DNA of 64,000 nt from the NCBI RefSeq assembly GCF_039521365.1, contig NZ_BAAACF010000003.1, positions 446,267 through 510,266 of the forward strand, read 5' to 3'. The stretch is from Clostridium_AW malenominatum (GTDB lineage Bacteria; Bacillota; Clostridia; Clostridiales; Clostridiaceae). The notes below the pieces were generated by a model. That model searched no databases. It was given only the letters and a program-made list of their open reading frames with translations, and was not told the DNA's origin. Positions 34,362 through 43,292 of this stretch are shown here, piece by piece. Made by a program: the position numbers and the translations under genes. Numbering within the stretch: the first letter of the stretch is position 1; each line of letters starts with the position of its first letter.

Positions 34362-35852
34362 TTATTCCTTATAAACTGGAAAGTCAAATATTAAAGTAGG
34401 ATTTTTACACTGATCCATTATCTCTTTAATTTTAACTACCTGTTTGTATGCCCAACCAATATCTGTAGCATATTGATAAGTTCCTGGGCTTGAAGGATTC
34501 CATTTCATTTTATATAAAGTATCTCTTTTTTCTGTAGGGTTATTTATGTATTTTTCTGCAATGTATTTTGCTCCTCCAATAATGGCTTCTTCTACTGTAA
34601 ACCATTTTTGTTCATAAGCATATTCTGATCCGAACTTATTAGGGTCTGAATCTACTGCTTTTATACCATAGGTATTGTATACTAATTTTTTCCCTTCCTT
34701 ACCATTTACTTCAATTCCAGTAGCAAGCTGCGATTTTCCATTATATGTTTCTAAAAGAGCATGAGCCACTAAGTAAGCAGGATTTATATTATTTTCTTTT
34801 GCTCCTTGTAAGAAGGCTTGTCCTTTTCCTTCTAATACACCTCTACCTTTAAGCATTCCATTTAAATCCTCTTCTGTAATGCTATCATCTATATAGCTTA
34901 ATTTTAAGAACATGTACTTTCCATATTCATCTGTGTAGTTAAGTGGATTTAAATAATATTTTATTTGATTAGCACTAGCTCCTACAAAAGCTGTAGGTCC
35001 CTCATCCGTTACTGAAACTTTAGTATCATTTTGTTTACTTAAAACTTCATTGAAAGTATACTTTAAGTTAAAATCAGTGAACATAGACTTATCTATAGAG
35101 TTTACACATCTTAAATAGTCAATATAATAATTATCATAATCTGTATTTTCGTCTACATGTGCTCCCTCTGCATTATCTCTTTTAACGTATATTAATATTT
35201 TATATTTTTGTGCAGTTTCTCCAGCTTCAAATAATTTATCTGTGGTTATTTTTCCATCTTCTGCACTAGTATAACCCTTTGTTATTTCTTCATAAGCTTC
35301 ATATCTATCAAATTGATAAGTATATTTACTCTTAAATATTCTATACTTCACATTATCTGACGAGGATTTTAAATAAAAGGTTTGATTTTGATCTGGTAAT
35401 ATTGGCTCATATTCCATCTTAGCTTGTGTAATGTTAGGTACGTTTTCATAAGTTGAGCTATCTGTATATTTACCTGTAGTTACAAACTTCATTCTTTTGG
35501 GAGTTGTAAAAGTTTTTCCTCCAGCAGATTGTATCCCTGTACCAAAATTTACATAATATGCACTCCCTGGCAAGTATCCTTCTGTTTGCGGAATAACCAC
35601 TACTGTACTACTTGTTTCTCCCATACATATAGTTGCTTTAACTTTATTTCCTTTGGAATCTGTAACTGTTATATTCTGCTCATTTACAGTATCTTTATTT
35701 AAGCCTGTGTTAAAAGAGATTGTCCATTTTTTATCCGTAGCTACGTTTGTCTTATTTTCTAACTCCGTAATATTTTCAGCGGATACTACATTTGGTGTTG
35801 CAGCAACCATTGCAATAAAAAAAGTAACTACCATTTTTTTAATTAGTTTCAT
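34362..35852 (-). CDS. Secreted glucosaminidase with N-terminal SbsA-like Ig domain
   Basis: A 496-aa exported protein with a cleavable signal (MKLIKKMVVTFFIAMVAATP … VSAEN). Residues ~30–130 form an SbsA_Ig-like domain (WTISFNTGLNKDTVNEQNI; PGSAYYVNFGTGIQSAGGK). The middle ~150 residues are Tyr-rich with no recognised domain. The C-terminal part is a glucosaminidase domain (AYLVAHALLETYNGKSQLAT with the catalytic Glu, YNTYGIKAVDS). It probably remodels the cell wall. The gene diverges from a two-component system at 35974, which might control it. Confidence 0.88.
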   Translation of the reverse strand: MKLIKKMVVTFFIAMVAATPNVVSAENITELENKTNVATDKKWTISFNTGLNKDTVNEQNITVTDSKGNKVKATICMGETSSTVVVIPQTEGYLPGSAYYVNFGTGIQSAGGKTFTTPKRMKFVTTGKYTDSSTYENVPNITQAKMEYEPILPDQNQTFYLKSSSDNVKYRIFKSKYTYQFDRYEAYEEITKGYTSAEDGKITTDKLFEAGETAQKYKILIYVKRDNAEGAHVDENTDYDNYYIDYLRCVNSIDKSMFTDFNLKYTFNEVLSKQNDTKVSVTDEGPTAFVGASANQIKYYLNPLNYTDEYGKYMFLKLSYIDDSITEEDLNGMLKGRGVLEGKGQAFLQGAKENNINPAYLVAHALLETYNGKSQLATGIEVNGKEGKKLVYNTYGIKAVDSDPNKFGSEYAYEQKWFTVEEAIIGGAKYIAEKYINNPTEKRDTLYKMKWNPSSPGTYQYATDIGWAYKQVVKIKEIMDQCKNPTLIFDFPVYKE

Positions 35853-35973
35853 ATTATACCCCCTGATTCTAAAATTACTATATATACTTATTATATATAA
35901 GATTTGGTATTTTTTCTATGGGAAATAAACGAATATGCTATAATTAGTATATTATATATGTGAGGTTAAAAAA

Positions 35974-36636
35974 ATGAAAAAGAAAATATTAATCATAGAA
36001 GATGAGAAAAAGTTATCAGAAATAATGACACTATATTTAAAAAATGAAGGATATGAAGTTTTTAGAGCCATGGATGGAGATGAGGGAGAAGATTTCATAG
36101 AAAGCGAAGTCTTTGATCTTATTATATTAGATGTTATGATGCCTAAAAAGGATGGCTGGTCACTACTTAAAAAGATAAAATCCACCTATAACACTCCTGT
36201 AATACTTACTACAGCTAGGGGGGAGGAAGAGGACCGAGTTTTTGGTCTAGAGCTTGGGGCTGATGATTATATGGTAAAACCCTTAAGCATGAGAGAATTG
36301 GTTCTTAGAGTAAATTTAAGAATAAATACCTCTGTTAATAAAGCCAATACCTTAAGCTTTAAAAATCTAAACATAGACGAAGAAAAAAGAGAAGTTATAG
36401 AAAATAATATCTCTATCGCTTTAACTCCAAAGGAGTTTGATTTATTATTATTTCTATGTAAAAACCCTTCTCAAGTATTTAAAAGAACTCAACTATTAGA
36501 TAAGGTGTGGGGGTATGATTTTGCTGGTGATACTCGAACAGTGGATACCCACATTAAGAACTTAAGAGAAAAAATTAATTTTTGTAATGACAACATAAAA
36601 ACCGTTTGGGGAGTTGGCTACAAATTAGAAATATAA
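35974..36636 (+). CDS. OmpR-family response regulator
   Basis: A 220-aa regulator: receiver domain with phosphoacceptor Asp in LIILDVMMPKKDGW (about residue 51), acidic pair EDEKK near the start and Lys in MVKPLSMREL. The C-terminal winged helix shows LTPKEFDLLLFLCKNPSQVF and RTVDTHIKNLREKI. The kinase gene follows after 20 bases. It diverges from the secreted glucosaminidase gene. Confidence 0.95.
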   Translation: MKKKILIIEDEKKLSEIMTLYLKNEGYEVFRAMDGDEGEDFIESEVFDLIILDVMMPKKDGWSLLKKIKSTYNTPVILTTARGEEEDRVFGLELGADDYMVKPLSMRELVLRVNLRINTSVNKANTLSFKNLNIDEEKREVIENNISIALTPKEFDLLLFLCKNPSQVFKRTQLLDKVWGYDFAGDTRTVDTHIKNLREKINFCNDNIKTVWGVGYKLEI

Positions 36637-36656
36637 AAATTTTGGAGGATTAACTT

Positions 36657-37958
36657 ATGGGTAAAATAACCAAAAAACTAATTAAAAATTTCTTGATTAT
36701 AATGATAGTAATAATAGTACTTTCCTCATTTATAAGTTCGTTCTTTCTTTCGAAATTTTATATGGAAAATCAATTTACTCAGCTAAAAATTAAATGTGAA
36801 AATGTTTATGACTCAATAAAAGATGGAACTCCTTACAGAAATATTGATGCTAATGGAATATTAATCACAAAAGACTCTGCATATTCTATAGGCAGAAGTC
36901 GAATGGCTCTAATGAGTTTTCTTCATAATAATGATATAAACTCTATAAAAGACAAAGGTACCTTTAATCATCCTATGGGAGAAAAATATCTTTATTCTAG
37001 GCTAGATACAGATATAGGAATCATTGTAATTTTTGAAAATACAAAGCTTACTTCTGATTATTTAAGAGTAATTAACATAGTACTATCTACTGTATTTTTA
37101 ATGGGCTTAGCAGTTTTTATACCTTTTATACTTATATTTGGCAAAAACTTTACTCGTCCTATTTTGAAGCTTCAAAAGGCTTCTTACGATATCTCTAAAG
37201 GTAACTTTAAAGCTGACATGACTATAGAAACTGGAGATGAAATAGAAGAATTATCCCTTAGTTTAAAAAACATGACAAAAAGACTAGAGGAAAAATATTC
37301 ACTCCAAAGGGACTTCATAGCTAATGTATCCCATGACTTTAAAACTCCATTAAGTATAATTAGAAATTATAGTGAAGCTATTAAAGATGGGTTAGTTCCT
37401 TTAGATGAGGTAAAGGAATATTCTAAGGATATAATAGAAGAGGTAGATAAGCTTAATAATTTAGTTATGGATATTTTAGAGCTTTCAAAGCTTCAGGAAA
37501 ATAAATTTAATTTAAAGTTGGAGAACTTCAATCTTTATAACTTTTTAAACTCCTCCGTAAATAAGTTTAAAAATGAAGTTATAGATTTCAATTTTAATAT
37601 TTCAAAAGATATTTTAGTGTATGGAGATAAGGCAGCCCTCGAAAGGGTGATAAATAATTTTATTGATAATGCTATAAAGTTTAGCCCAAATTCTTCAAAG
37701 ATAGAGCTCTATGTAAAATGTAATAATGATGATATAATTATAACGGTAAAAGATAACGGTATTGGTATTGAAGATAAGATGATAGATGAAATATGGAATA
37801 GATATTACAAACACTCACAAAGCGGCGGAATGGGTTTAGGTCTACCTATTTGTAGTGAAATTTTAAAACTTCATAATTTCCGTTATGGAGCAAACAGTAA
37901 ACCTGGATTAGGCTCGGAATTTTATTTTATAATATCTAAGGATTATTATTCAAAGTGA
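36657..37958 (+). CDS. Sensor histidine kinase
   Basis: A 433-aa membrane kinase with helices at about residues 8–30 and 140–163 bounding a ~105-aa external sensor. HAMP (FTRPILKLQKASYDISKGNF) is followed by the H-box NVSHDFKTPLS, N-box NNFIDNAIKF, G1 DNGIGIEDK and G2 GGMGLGLPIC. It is co-transcribed with the response regulator. Its stop codon sits inside the ribosome-site region of the rluF-like gene. The signal sensed is not evident. Confidence 0.95.
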   Translation: MGKITKKLIKNFLIIMIVIIVLSSFISSFFLSKFYMENQFTQLKIKCENVYDSIKDGTPYRNIDANGILITKDSAYSIGRSRMALMSFLHNNDINSIKDKGTFNHPMGEKYLYSRLDTDIGIIVIFENTKLTSDYLRVINIVLSTVFLMGLAVFIPFILIFGKNFTRPILKLQKASYDISKGNFKADMTIETGDEIEELSLSLKNMTKRLEEKYSLQRDFIANVSHDFKTPLSIIRNYSEAIKDGLVPLDEVKEYSKDIIEEVDKLNNLVMDILELSKLQENKFNLKLENFNLYNFLNSSVNKFKNEVIDFNFNISKDILVYGDKAALERVINNFIDNAIKFSPNSSKIELYVKCNNDDIIITVKDNGIGIEDKMIDEIWNRYYKHSQSGGMGLGLPICSEILKLHNFRYGANSKPGLGSEFYFIISKDYYSK

Positions 37959-37971
37959 GGTTTTGCAACTA

Positions 37972-38709
37972 ATGAATGAAGGTATAAGAATTAACAAGTT
38001 TATTAGCGAAAAAGGGATTTGCTCTAGAAGAGAAGCAGATAAATTGATTGACATGGGTAAGGTAACTATAAATGGCGCACTAGCTATTACTGGGTCAAAG
38101 GTTTTTCCTGAAGACGAGGTTAAGCTAAATGGAAAAGTTATTAGCAAAAAGCCTAAAGCTGTATATATAGCTCTTAATAAACCTGTAGGTATAGTTTGTA
38201 CTACAGATAAAAAAGAAAAAAATAATATAGTTAACTTCATAAATTATCCTGAAAGAATATTTCATATAGGACGATTAGATAAAGATTCTGAAGGATTAAT
38301 TTTCTTAACAAATGATGGAGACATAGTAAATAAAATTTTAAGAGCTGGAAATAATCATGAAAAAGAATATATAGTAACTGTTGATAAACCGATAACAAAA
38401 GATTTTCTCAATAAAATGTCTTATGGTGTAGAAATTCTTGATACTGTAACTAAACCTTGTAAAATATATAAGGAAGGTAAATATGTGTTTAGGATAATAT
38501 TAACTCAAGGATTAAATAGACAAATAAGAAGAATGTGCGAAGCCTTAGGTTTTACTGTTAAGAAGTTAATGCGCATTAGAATTATGAACATTACCCTTGA
38601 TAATCTATCTATAGGAAAGTGGAGATATTTAACTAAGGATGAACTAGATATTATATTTAAACTCATTGAAGGTTCTTCTAAAACAGAAGAAGCCTCAGTT
38701 ATGAAATAA
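37972..38709 (+). CDS. rluF: RluF-like 23S rRNA pseudouridine synthase
   Basis: The 245-aa protein (start ATG 37972 after GAGG; an alternative TTG lies at 37963) begins with an S4 RNA-binding domain (INKFISEKGICSRREADKLI). It continues with an RsuA/RluB/E/F catalytic domain: GRLDKDSEGLIFLTNDGD contains the catalytic Asp, and LTQGLNRQIRRMCEALGFTV is the family's C-terminal motif. The RluF wording and the missing long tail of RluB favour modification near position 2604 of 23S rRNA. It follows the kinase gene directly. Confidence 0.82.
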   Translation: MNEGIRINKFISEKGICSRREADKLIDMGKVTINGALAITGSKVFPEDEVKLNGKVISKKPKAVYIALNKPVGIVCTTDKKEKNNIVNFINYPERIFHIGRLDKDSEGLIFLTNDGDIVNKILRAGNNHEKEYIVTVDKPITKDFLNKMSYGVEILDTVTKPCKIYKEGKYVFRIILTQGLNRQIRRMCEALGFTVKKLMRIRIMNITLDNLSIGKWRYLTKDELDIIFKLIEGSSKTEEASVMK

Positions 38710-38744
38710 AGGATGCCCTTTCAAAAGGGCATCCTTTATTTCAT
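38701..38744. terminator. Bidirectional terminator with a very long perfect stem
   Basis: A 21-bp perfect inverted repeat with a 2-base loop overlaps the last codons of the rluF-like gene and the sequence beyond ridA's stop; the core is AAAGGATGCCCTTT / AAAGGGCATCCTTT. It serves both converging genes. Confidence 0.9.
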
Positions 38745-38759
38745 ATGGATCCTATGATA

Positions 38760-39143
38760 TTACTTATGTGCAATTACTTCAATTTCAACTAAAGCTCCCT
38801 TTGGAAGTTTAGCTACCTGTACACAAGAACGTGCTGGGTAAGTTTTTCCAAAGTATGATGCATACACTTCATTTACTTTTGGGAAATCATTCATATCTGT
38901 AATAAATACTGTACTTTTTATTACATTATCAAAGTTTAAATCCTGTGAAGCTAATATATTTTTTATATTAGTCATGGACTGATGAGTTTGAGCAACAATT
39001 GGATCTTCTCCTGTTACTATTTCCCCTGTAGCTGGATCCACTGGTATTTGTCCTGATAAAAACACTAATTCTCCAAAAACTATACCTTGTGAATATGGTC
39101 CTATAGCCTTTGGTGCTAATTCTGTTGAAATAACTTTTTTCAT
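38760..39143 (-). CDS. ridA: RidA-family enamine/imine deaminase
   Basis: A 127-aa trimeric YjgF/RidA protein: APKAIGPYSQGIVFGELVFLSGQ at the N-terminus and a catalytic Arg in YPARSCVQVAKLPKGALVEIE. RidA hydrolyses reactive 2-aminoacrylate made by PLP beta-eliminating enzymes. It is cotranscribed with a YheO-type regulator (18 bases away) and lies beside tryptophanase, which makes aminoacrylate; the fit is functional, not only positional. Confidence 0.93.
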   Translation of the reverse strand: MKKVISTELAPKAIGPYSQGIVFGELVFLSGQIPVDPATGEIVTGEDPIVAQTHQSMTNIKNILASQDLNFDNVIKSTVFITDMNDFPKVNEVYASYFGKTYPARSCVQVAKLPKGALVEIEVIAHK

Positions 39144-39161
39144 TTTGTATTCCTCCCTTAA

Positions 39162-39824
39162 TTAATCCTTTTTATTTAAATATCTATAAATAGTATTTTC
39201 TGATGCCTTTAATTGTCTTGCTACCTCCGTTACAGCTCCTTTGAGTAAAAATACTCCCTTTTCATTTAGCTTATGAACTATATCCATCTTCTCCTCTGGT
39301 GACATTCTTTCAGGAGGTATATCTGCCTCAGACACAGTATTTTCTATTATCGCCATAACCAATTCCTCTATGGTTCTTGTAAAATTCTCCGATATTTCAG
39401 CTTTTGGGTAAGTTTCCCTAGACTTATCCTCCGGTGAACAAATGTCTGATATAAAATTATCTATTATTTCCTTTACTCCTAGCATTTTAGTTACATTTAT
39501 ATTTATACAAAACATTCCTATTATCTTATTTTCTGTATTTCTTATAAAGAAAGTGGAGGCTTTTAATATTTTCCCATCTTTGGTTCTTCCTGAATACTTT
39601 GTTACATACTGCTTATCATTGTACTTATTTTCTTTTAATATTTCTAACCCAAAATCTGTTATAGGGTCTCCTATTTTTCTTCCGCTAATACTATTATTCC
39701 TTATAGCTACTATGGAATTATCAGCATTAGTTAAATCATACAAAACTACTTCGCAATCTGCTCCAAATATTTCCCCTATAAAATCTACCAAGGGCATAAA
39801 CAATTCTAAACTATTTCCTATCAT
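39162..39824 (-). CDS. YheO/DauR-type transcriptional regulator
   Basis: A 220-aa protein with an N-terminal YheO-PAS-like domain (LVDFIGEIFGADCEVVLYDL; then ADNSIVAIRNNSISGRKIG) and a C-terminal DauR-like helix-turn-helix (KGAVTEVARQLKASENTIYR). Homologues regulate amino-acid (often D-arginine) catabolism. Here the neighbours are ridA, an NSS transporter and tryptophanase, so it probably controls tryptophan use. Confidence 0.88.
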   Translation of the reverse strand: MIGNSLELFMPLVDFIGEIFGADCEVVLYDLTNADNSIVAIRNNSISGRKIGDPITDFGLEILKENKYNDKQYVTKYSGRTKDGKILKASTFFIRNTENKIIGMFCININVTKMLGVKEIIDNFISDICSPEDKSRETYPKAEISENFTRTIEELVMAIIENTVSEADIPPERMSPEEKMDIVHKLNEKGVFLLKGAVTEVARQLKASENTIYRYLNKKD

Positions 39825-39992
39825 AATTATTCTCTCCGTATTTGTTATTTATTTTATATATTACTACTTTTATAACAAAGTTACTACTAACTATTATTAT
39901 TCTATATATTTAATTAAATTCCTACCACAATTTAAAACTTTTATATATTATTTATTCAATTAATCGCTTAAAAGTTAGGTAATTTAAATGGG

Positions 39993-40040
39993 AAAATCAC
40001 TAAAGCTTTATCAAATTGTGTTAAAGCCTTAGTGATTTTT
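39993..40040 (-). terminator. Terminator after the NSS transporter gene
   Basis: Arms around AAAATCACTAAAGC and GCCTTAGTGATTTTT form a long hairpin with one mismatch, between the transporter gene and the yheO-type gene. Confidence 0.75.
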
Positions 40041-40086
40041 ATATTACCTTTAAAAACTATATCCCCATATAATCTTTGCTTTAACT

Positions 40087-41445
40087 TTAACCAATACCTC
40101 CATAGAATATACCAAAGATATAAACTATGATTGTAAGTCCGCAGAATACATACTTTGCCATTGGCTCAAACCAAGAGCCTATTTCCTTATCACAGCCTAA
40201 TTGTGCCTGTTCTTTTGCAAATTTTGATCCACAAACCCAGAAGAACATAATTCCAGCAAGAAGTGCTCCTAAAGGAATAACATAAATGGATACTATATCC
40301 ATCCAAGTACCAAGCTTACCTCCGTCTTCAAGTATTATCCCTGCAGCTGCTCCAATTAATGCAACGATTGCAACTGAAGTTTTTCTCGAAAACTTAAATC
40401 TATCTTGCAATGCCTCTATTGGAGTTTCAAATAAATTAACTAAAGATGTAACTCCTGCAAATAAAACAGCTATAAAAAAGATAATTGCAAACAATTGACC
40501 CGCTGGCATTTGTTTAAATACACTTGGCATTGTAATAAACATAAGTGGTGGGCCTGCTGCTGGATCCATTTTAAAAGCAAATACTGATGGTATAACTACA
40601 AGTGCTGCAAGCATCGCTGCACAGGTATCAAAAAAAGCTACATACTTTGCGCTTTCCACTATATTTTCAGATTTCTTTAAATAGCTTCCATATACTACAG
40701 TTCCAGAACCTGCTAATGAAAGAGAGAAGAATGCTTGTCCTAGAGCGTAAACCCAAGTCTTGGGATCTCCAAGAAACTCCCATTTAGGAATAAACAAATA
40801 CTTATATCCTTCCATAGCTCCTGGTAGCGTTGCTACACGAACTGCAAGAATTAAAAATAATATATAGAAAGCAGGCATCATAACCTTATTAAGTTTTTCT
40901 ATTCCATTTGAAACACCAGCTATCATAACAGCAAAGGTTAAAGCTAGTCCTAGCATATGCCAATTAAGACTTCCCATCTTTCCTGCAATGGCGCCAAAAT
41001 ATGCCCCGCTATCTGGAGCTTTTATCACGGAACCAGTAATAGATCCTACTGTGAATTTAAGTATCCAACCCACAACTACCGCATAACCTATAGCAATTCC
41101 AAAAGAACCTGCAACTGGAATAAGTCCGATAAGGTCTCCATGCTTCTTTCCTCTTCTTTCTAATGCTTTTTTGAAAGCTCCAAGTGGGCCTGTTCCCATG
41201 GCACGACCGAAAGCCATCTCCCCAATAACCCCTGTAAATCCAATAACTATTACCATTATAAAATATGGTATTAAAAATGCAGCCCCCCCAAATTGTCCTA
41301 CACGATAAGGAAACAACCAAATATTACCCATACCTACTGCCGAACCAATACATGCTAAAATAAATCCAACTTTTGAATCAAAGGTATCACGATTAATCTC
41401 ATTGTCCAATTTTGCGTAAACGGTTTCTTGTTTACTATTCCCCAT
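40087..41445 (-). CDS. NSS-family sodium-dependent amino-acid transporter (probable tryptophan carrier)
   Basis: A 452-aa protein with 11–12 helices in the LeuT fold. The hallmark segment AVGMGNIWLFPYRVGQFGGAAFLIPYF appears near residue 35, and GQAFFSLSLAGSGTVVYGSYL forms helix 6. The bacterial NSS group includes tryptophan carriers such as TnaT and MhsT. It is separated from tryptophanase by a terminator but points the same way, so tryptophan or another aromatic amino acid is the likely substrate. Confidence 0.9.
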   Translation of the reverse strand: MGNSKQETVYAKLDNEINRDTFDSKVGFILACIGSAVGMGNIWLFPYRVGQFGGAAFLIPYFIMVIVIGFTGVIGEMAFGRAMGTGPLGAFKKALERRGKKHGDLIGLIPVAGSFGIAIGYAVVVGWILKFTVGSITGSVIKAPDSGAYFGAIAGKMGSLNWHMLGLALTFAVMIAGVSNGIEKLNKVMMPAFYILFLILAVRVATLPGAMEGYKYLFIPKWEFLGDPKTWVYALGQAFFSLSLAGSGTVVYGSYLKKSENIVESAKYVAFFDTCAAMLAALVVIPSVFAFKMDPAAGPPLMFITMPSVFKQMPAGQLFAIIFFIAVLFAGVTSLVNLFETPIEALQDRFKFSRKTSVAIVALIGAAAGIILEDGGKLGTWMDIVSIYVIPLGALLAGIMFFWVCGSKFAKEQAQLGCDKEIGSWFEPMAKYVFCGLTIIVYIFGIFYGGIG

Positions 41446-41626
41446 AATTTCACCCCTTATATTATGTAGTCATGATATTCCATAGAATATTGACCCATCT
41501 CTTTGCCAGTTTATTTAAGTCATATCAAGCAAGCTTTTATAAGATATGAGTATCGGTTGTTTATTATGCCCTATTTCAGTAAATTAATCCACCTCCTTAT
41601 TACTAGTTAGTTATATAATTAAAATA

Positions 41627-41663
41627 TTACCCGTAAAATATAAGCTTAGTATTCTACGGGTAA
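41627..41663 (-). terminator. Terminator after tnaA
   Basis: Arms TTACCCGTA and TACGGGTAA enclose a 19-base loop just beyond the tnaA stop; flanks are T-rich on both strands. Confidence 0.7.
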
Positions 41664-41671
41664 ATTTTTTC

Positions 41672-43054
41672 CTATTTTACTGGTTCAAGGCTAGCTTGGA
41701 AGTGACGAAGAATCGGTGGCTCCCATGTAATTCTATAGCCTTTAACAGTATTAGCTCTTTCCTTAATTGCAATAAGGGCATCTGCCATAATATCAATATG
41801 TGCTTGAGTATATACACGACGTGGAATTGCAAGTCTTGTAAACTCAAAGTCTGCATGAAGTTGTTCTCCAGTATCAGGGTCATTACCTAGCATATATGAT
41901 CCAATATCACATGTACGAATTCCTGCTTCTTTATAAAGTTCTATTGCCAAGGCTTGTCCTGGAAACTCATTGTATGGAATATGTGGGAACATAGCTTTTG
42001 CATCTACAAAGACTCCATGTCCACCTACTGGTGACTGATAAGCTATACCTGCTTTATCAAGACGTCCTGCAAGATATTCCATCTGTCCTATTCTATATCT
42101 TAAATAATTTTCATCAATTCCTTCATATAAGCCAATTGCCAAACTCTCAAGGTCACGACCTGAAAGTCCCCCATAAGTAGTGAATCCTTCAAATGAAATT
42201 GTACGACCCTTACACAATTGAAATAATTTTCCGTCATTTTTAATTCCAATTAATCCACCCATGTTTACAATGCTATCTTTCTTAGCACTCATTGTAAACA
42301 TATCTGCATAGCTAAATACTTCTTTAATAATTTCCTTTATAGACTTATTTTCATATCCAGGTTCACGCTGTTTTATAAAATAAGCATTTTCTGCATAACG
42401 TGCTGCATCTATACAAAATTTAATATTATATTTCTTACAAATTTCAGAAGTCTCTCTTATGTTTTGAACAGATACAGGCTGTCCTCCTGCTGAGTTATTT
42501 GTTATAGTCATAATAACAAGTTTAACTTTATCTGGTCCATATTTATTTATTAATTCTTCAAGCTTTACAATATCCATATTTCCCTTAAATGGCGCTCTTA
42601 CTGTTGGATCTGCCGCTTCAGCAACAACACAATCAATTGCTCTCGCACCTGAAAGTTCAACATGGGCTCTTGTTGTATCAAAGTGCATATTAGAAATGGA
42701 ATATTGTCCTTCACCCATTAATAATCCGAAGAGAACTTTTTCTGCTGCACGACCTTGATGTACAGGTTGAATATATTCATATCCAAATATATCTTGAGCT
42801 GCTTCAACTAATTTAAAGTAACTTGTTCCTCCTGCATAGGCTTCGTCACCTCTCATTACGCCAGCCCATTGCTCTTGACTCATTGCGTTTGTTCCACTAT
42901 CCGTTAATAAATCAATATATACATCTTCGCCTTTAAGACTAAACATATTATATTTTGCCTCGGCAATTTTCATTTCTCTTTCTTCACGGCTAAGCATTTT
43001 AATTGTTTCAACCATCTTAATTCTAAATGGTTCTGGTACGTATCTGATGTCCAT
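41672..43054 (-). CDS. tnaA: Tryptophanase (tryptophan indole-lyase)
   Basis: A 460-aa PLP enzyme converting tryptophan to indole, pyruvate and ammonia. The family shared with tyrosine phenol-lyase is clear (EPFRIKMVETIKML, YIDLLTDSGTNAMS, HQGRAAEKVL, and Schiff-base Lys in MSAKKD). Substrate-deciding positions follow tryptophanase: Asp in FDTTRAH where TPL has Thr, and Ile in CDIGSYMLG where TPL has Arg381. A GGAGGG site precedes the ATG and a 24-bp palindrome lies just upstream (43083–43106). No tnaC-like leader peptide is seen. Confidence 0.93.
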   Translation of the reverse strand: MDIRYVPEPFRIKMVETIKMLSREEREMKIAEAKYNMFSLKGEDVYIDLLTDSGTNAMSQEQWAGVMRGDEAYAGGTSYFKLVEAAQDIFGYEYIQPVHQGRAAEKVLFGLLMGEGQYSISNMHFDTTRAHVELSGARAIDCVVAEAADPTVRAPFKGNMDIVKLEELINKYGPDKVKLVIMTITNNSAGGQPVSVQNIRETSEICKKYNIKFCIDAARYAENAYFIKQREPGYENKSIKEIIKEVFSYADMFTMSAKKDSIVNMGGLIGIKNDGKLFQLCKGRTISFEGFTTYGGLSGRDLESLAIGLYEGIDENYLRYRIGQMEYLAGRLDKAGIAYQSPVGGHGVFVDAKAMFPHIPYNEFPGQALAIELYKEAGIRTCDIGSYMLGNDPDTGEQLHADFEFTRLAIPRRVYTQAHIDIMADALIAIKERANTVKGYRITWEPPILRHFQASLEPVK

Positions 43055-43082
43055 ATTAAACCCTCCATTTTTAAATTTTATT

Positions 43083-43106
43083 TTTATCTATTCTAGAATA
43101 GATAAA
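43083..43106. promoter_or_regulatory. 24-bp perfect palindrome upstream of tnaA (candidate operator)
   Basis: Two perfect 12-bp arms, TTTATCTATTCT and AGAATAGATAAA, meet without a spacer about 30 bases upstream of the tnaA start. No T-run follows in the tnaA direction, so it is more like a protein-binding site or a leader hairpin than a terminator. Confidence 0.5.
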
Positions 43107-43292
43107 TTATTAGATAATTTTTAATACTTTTACTATTCTCAATTTTAATTATACATCTGATAATAATTTTTTTCAATAATAAAAAAATATTTTTACAGAA
43201 ATAATTTTACATCGTTCCAATTTGTAAAATTATCCAACAAGTGTTATAATTTATAGGAATTCTAAAAGAATTTTTTACAGGGAGGATTATTG

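Noticed and set aside
41672..43054. Tyrosine phenol-lyase
   Set aside because: Residues deciding the substrate (Asp in FDTTR, Ile instead of Arg381) are those of tryptophanase.
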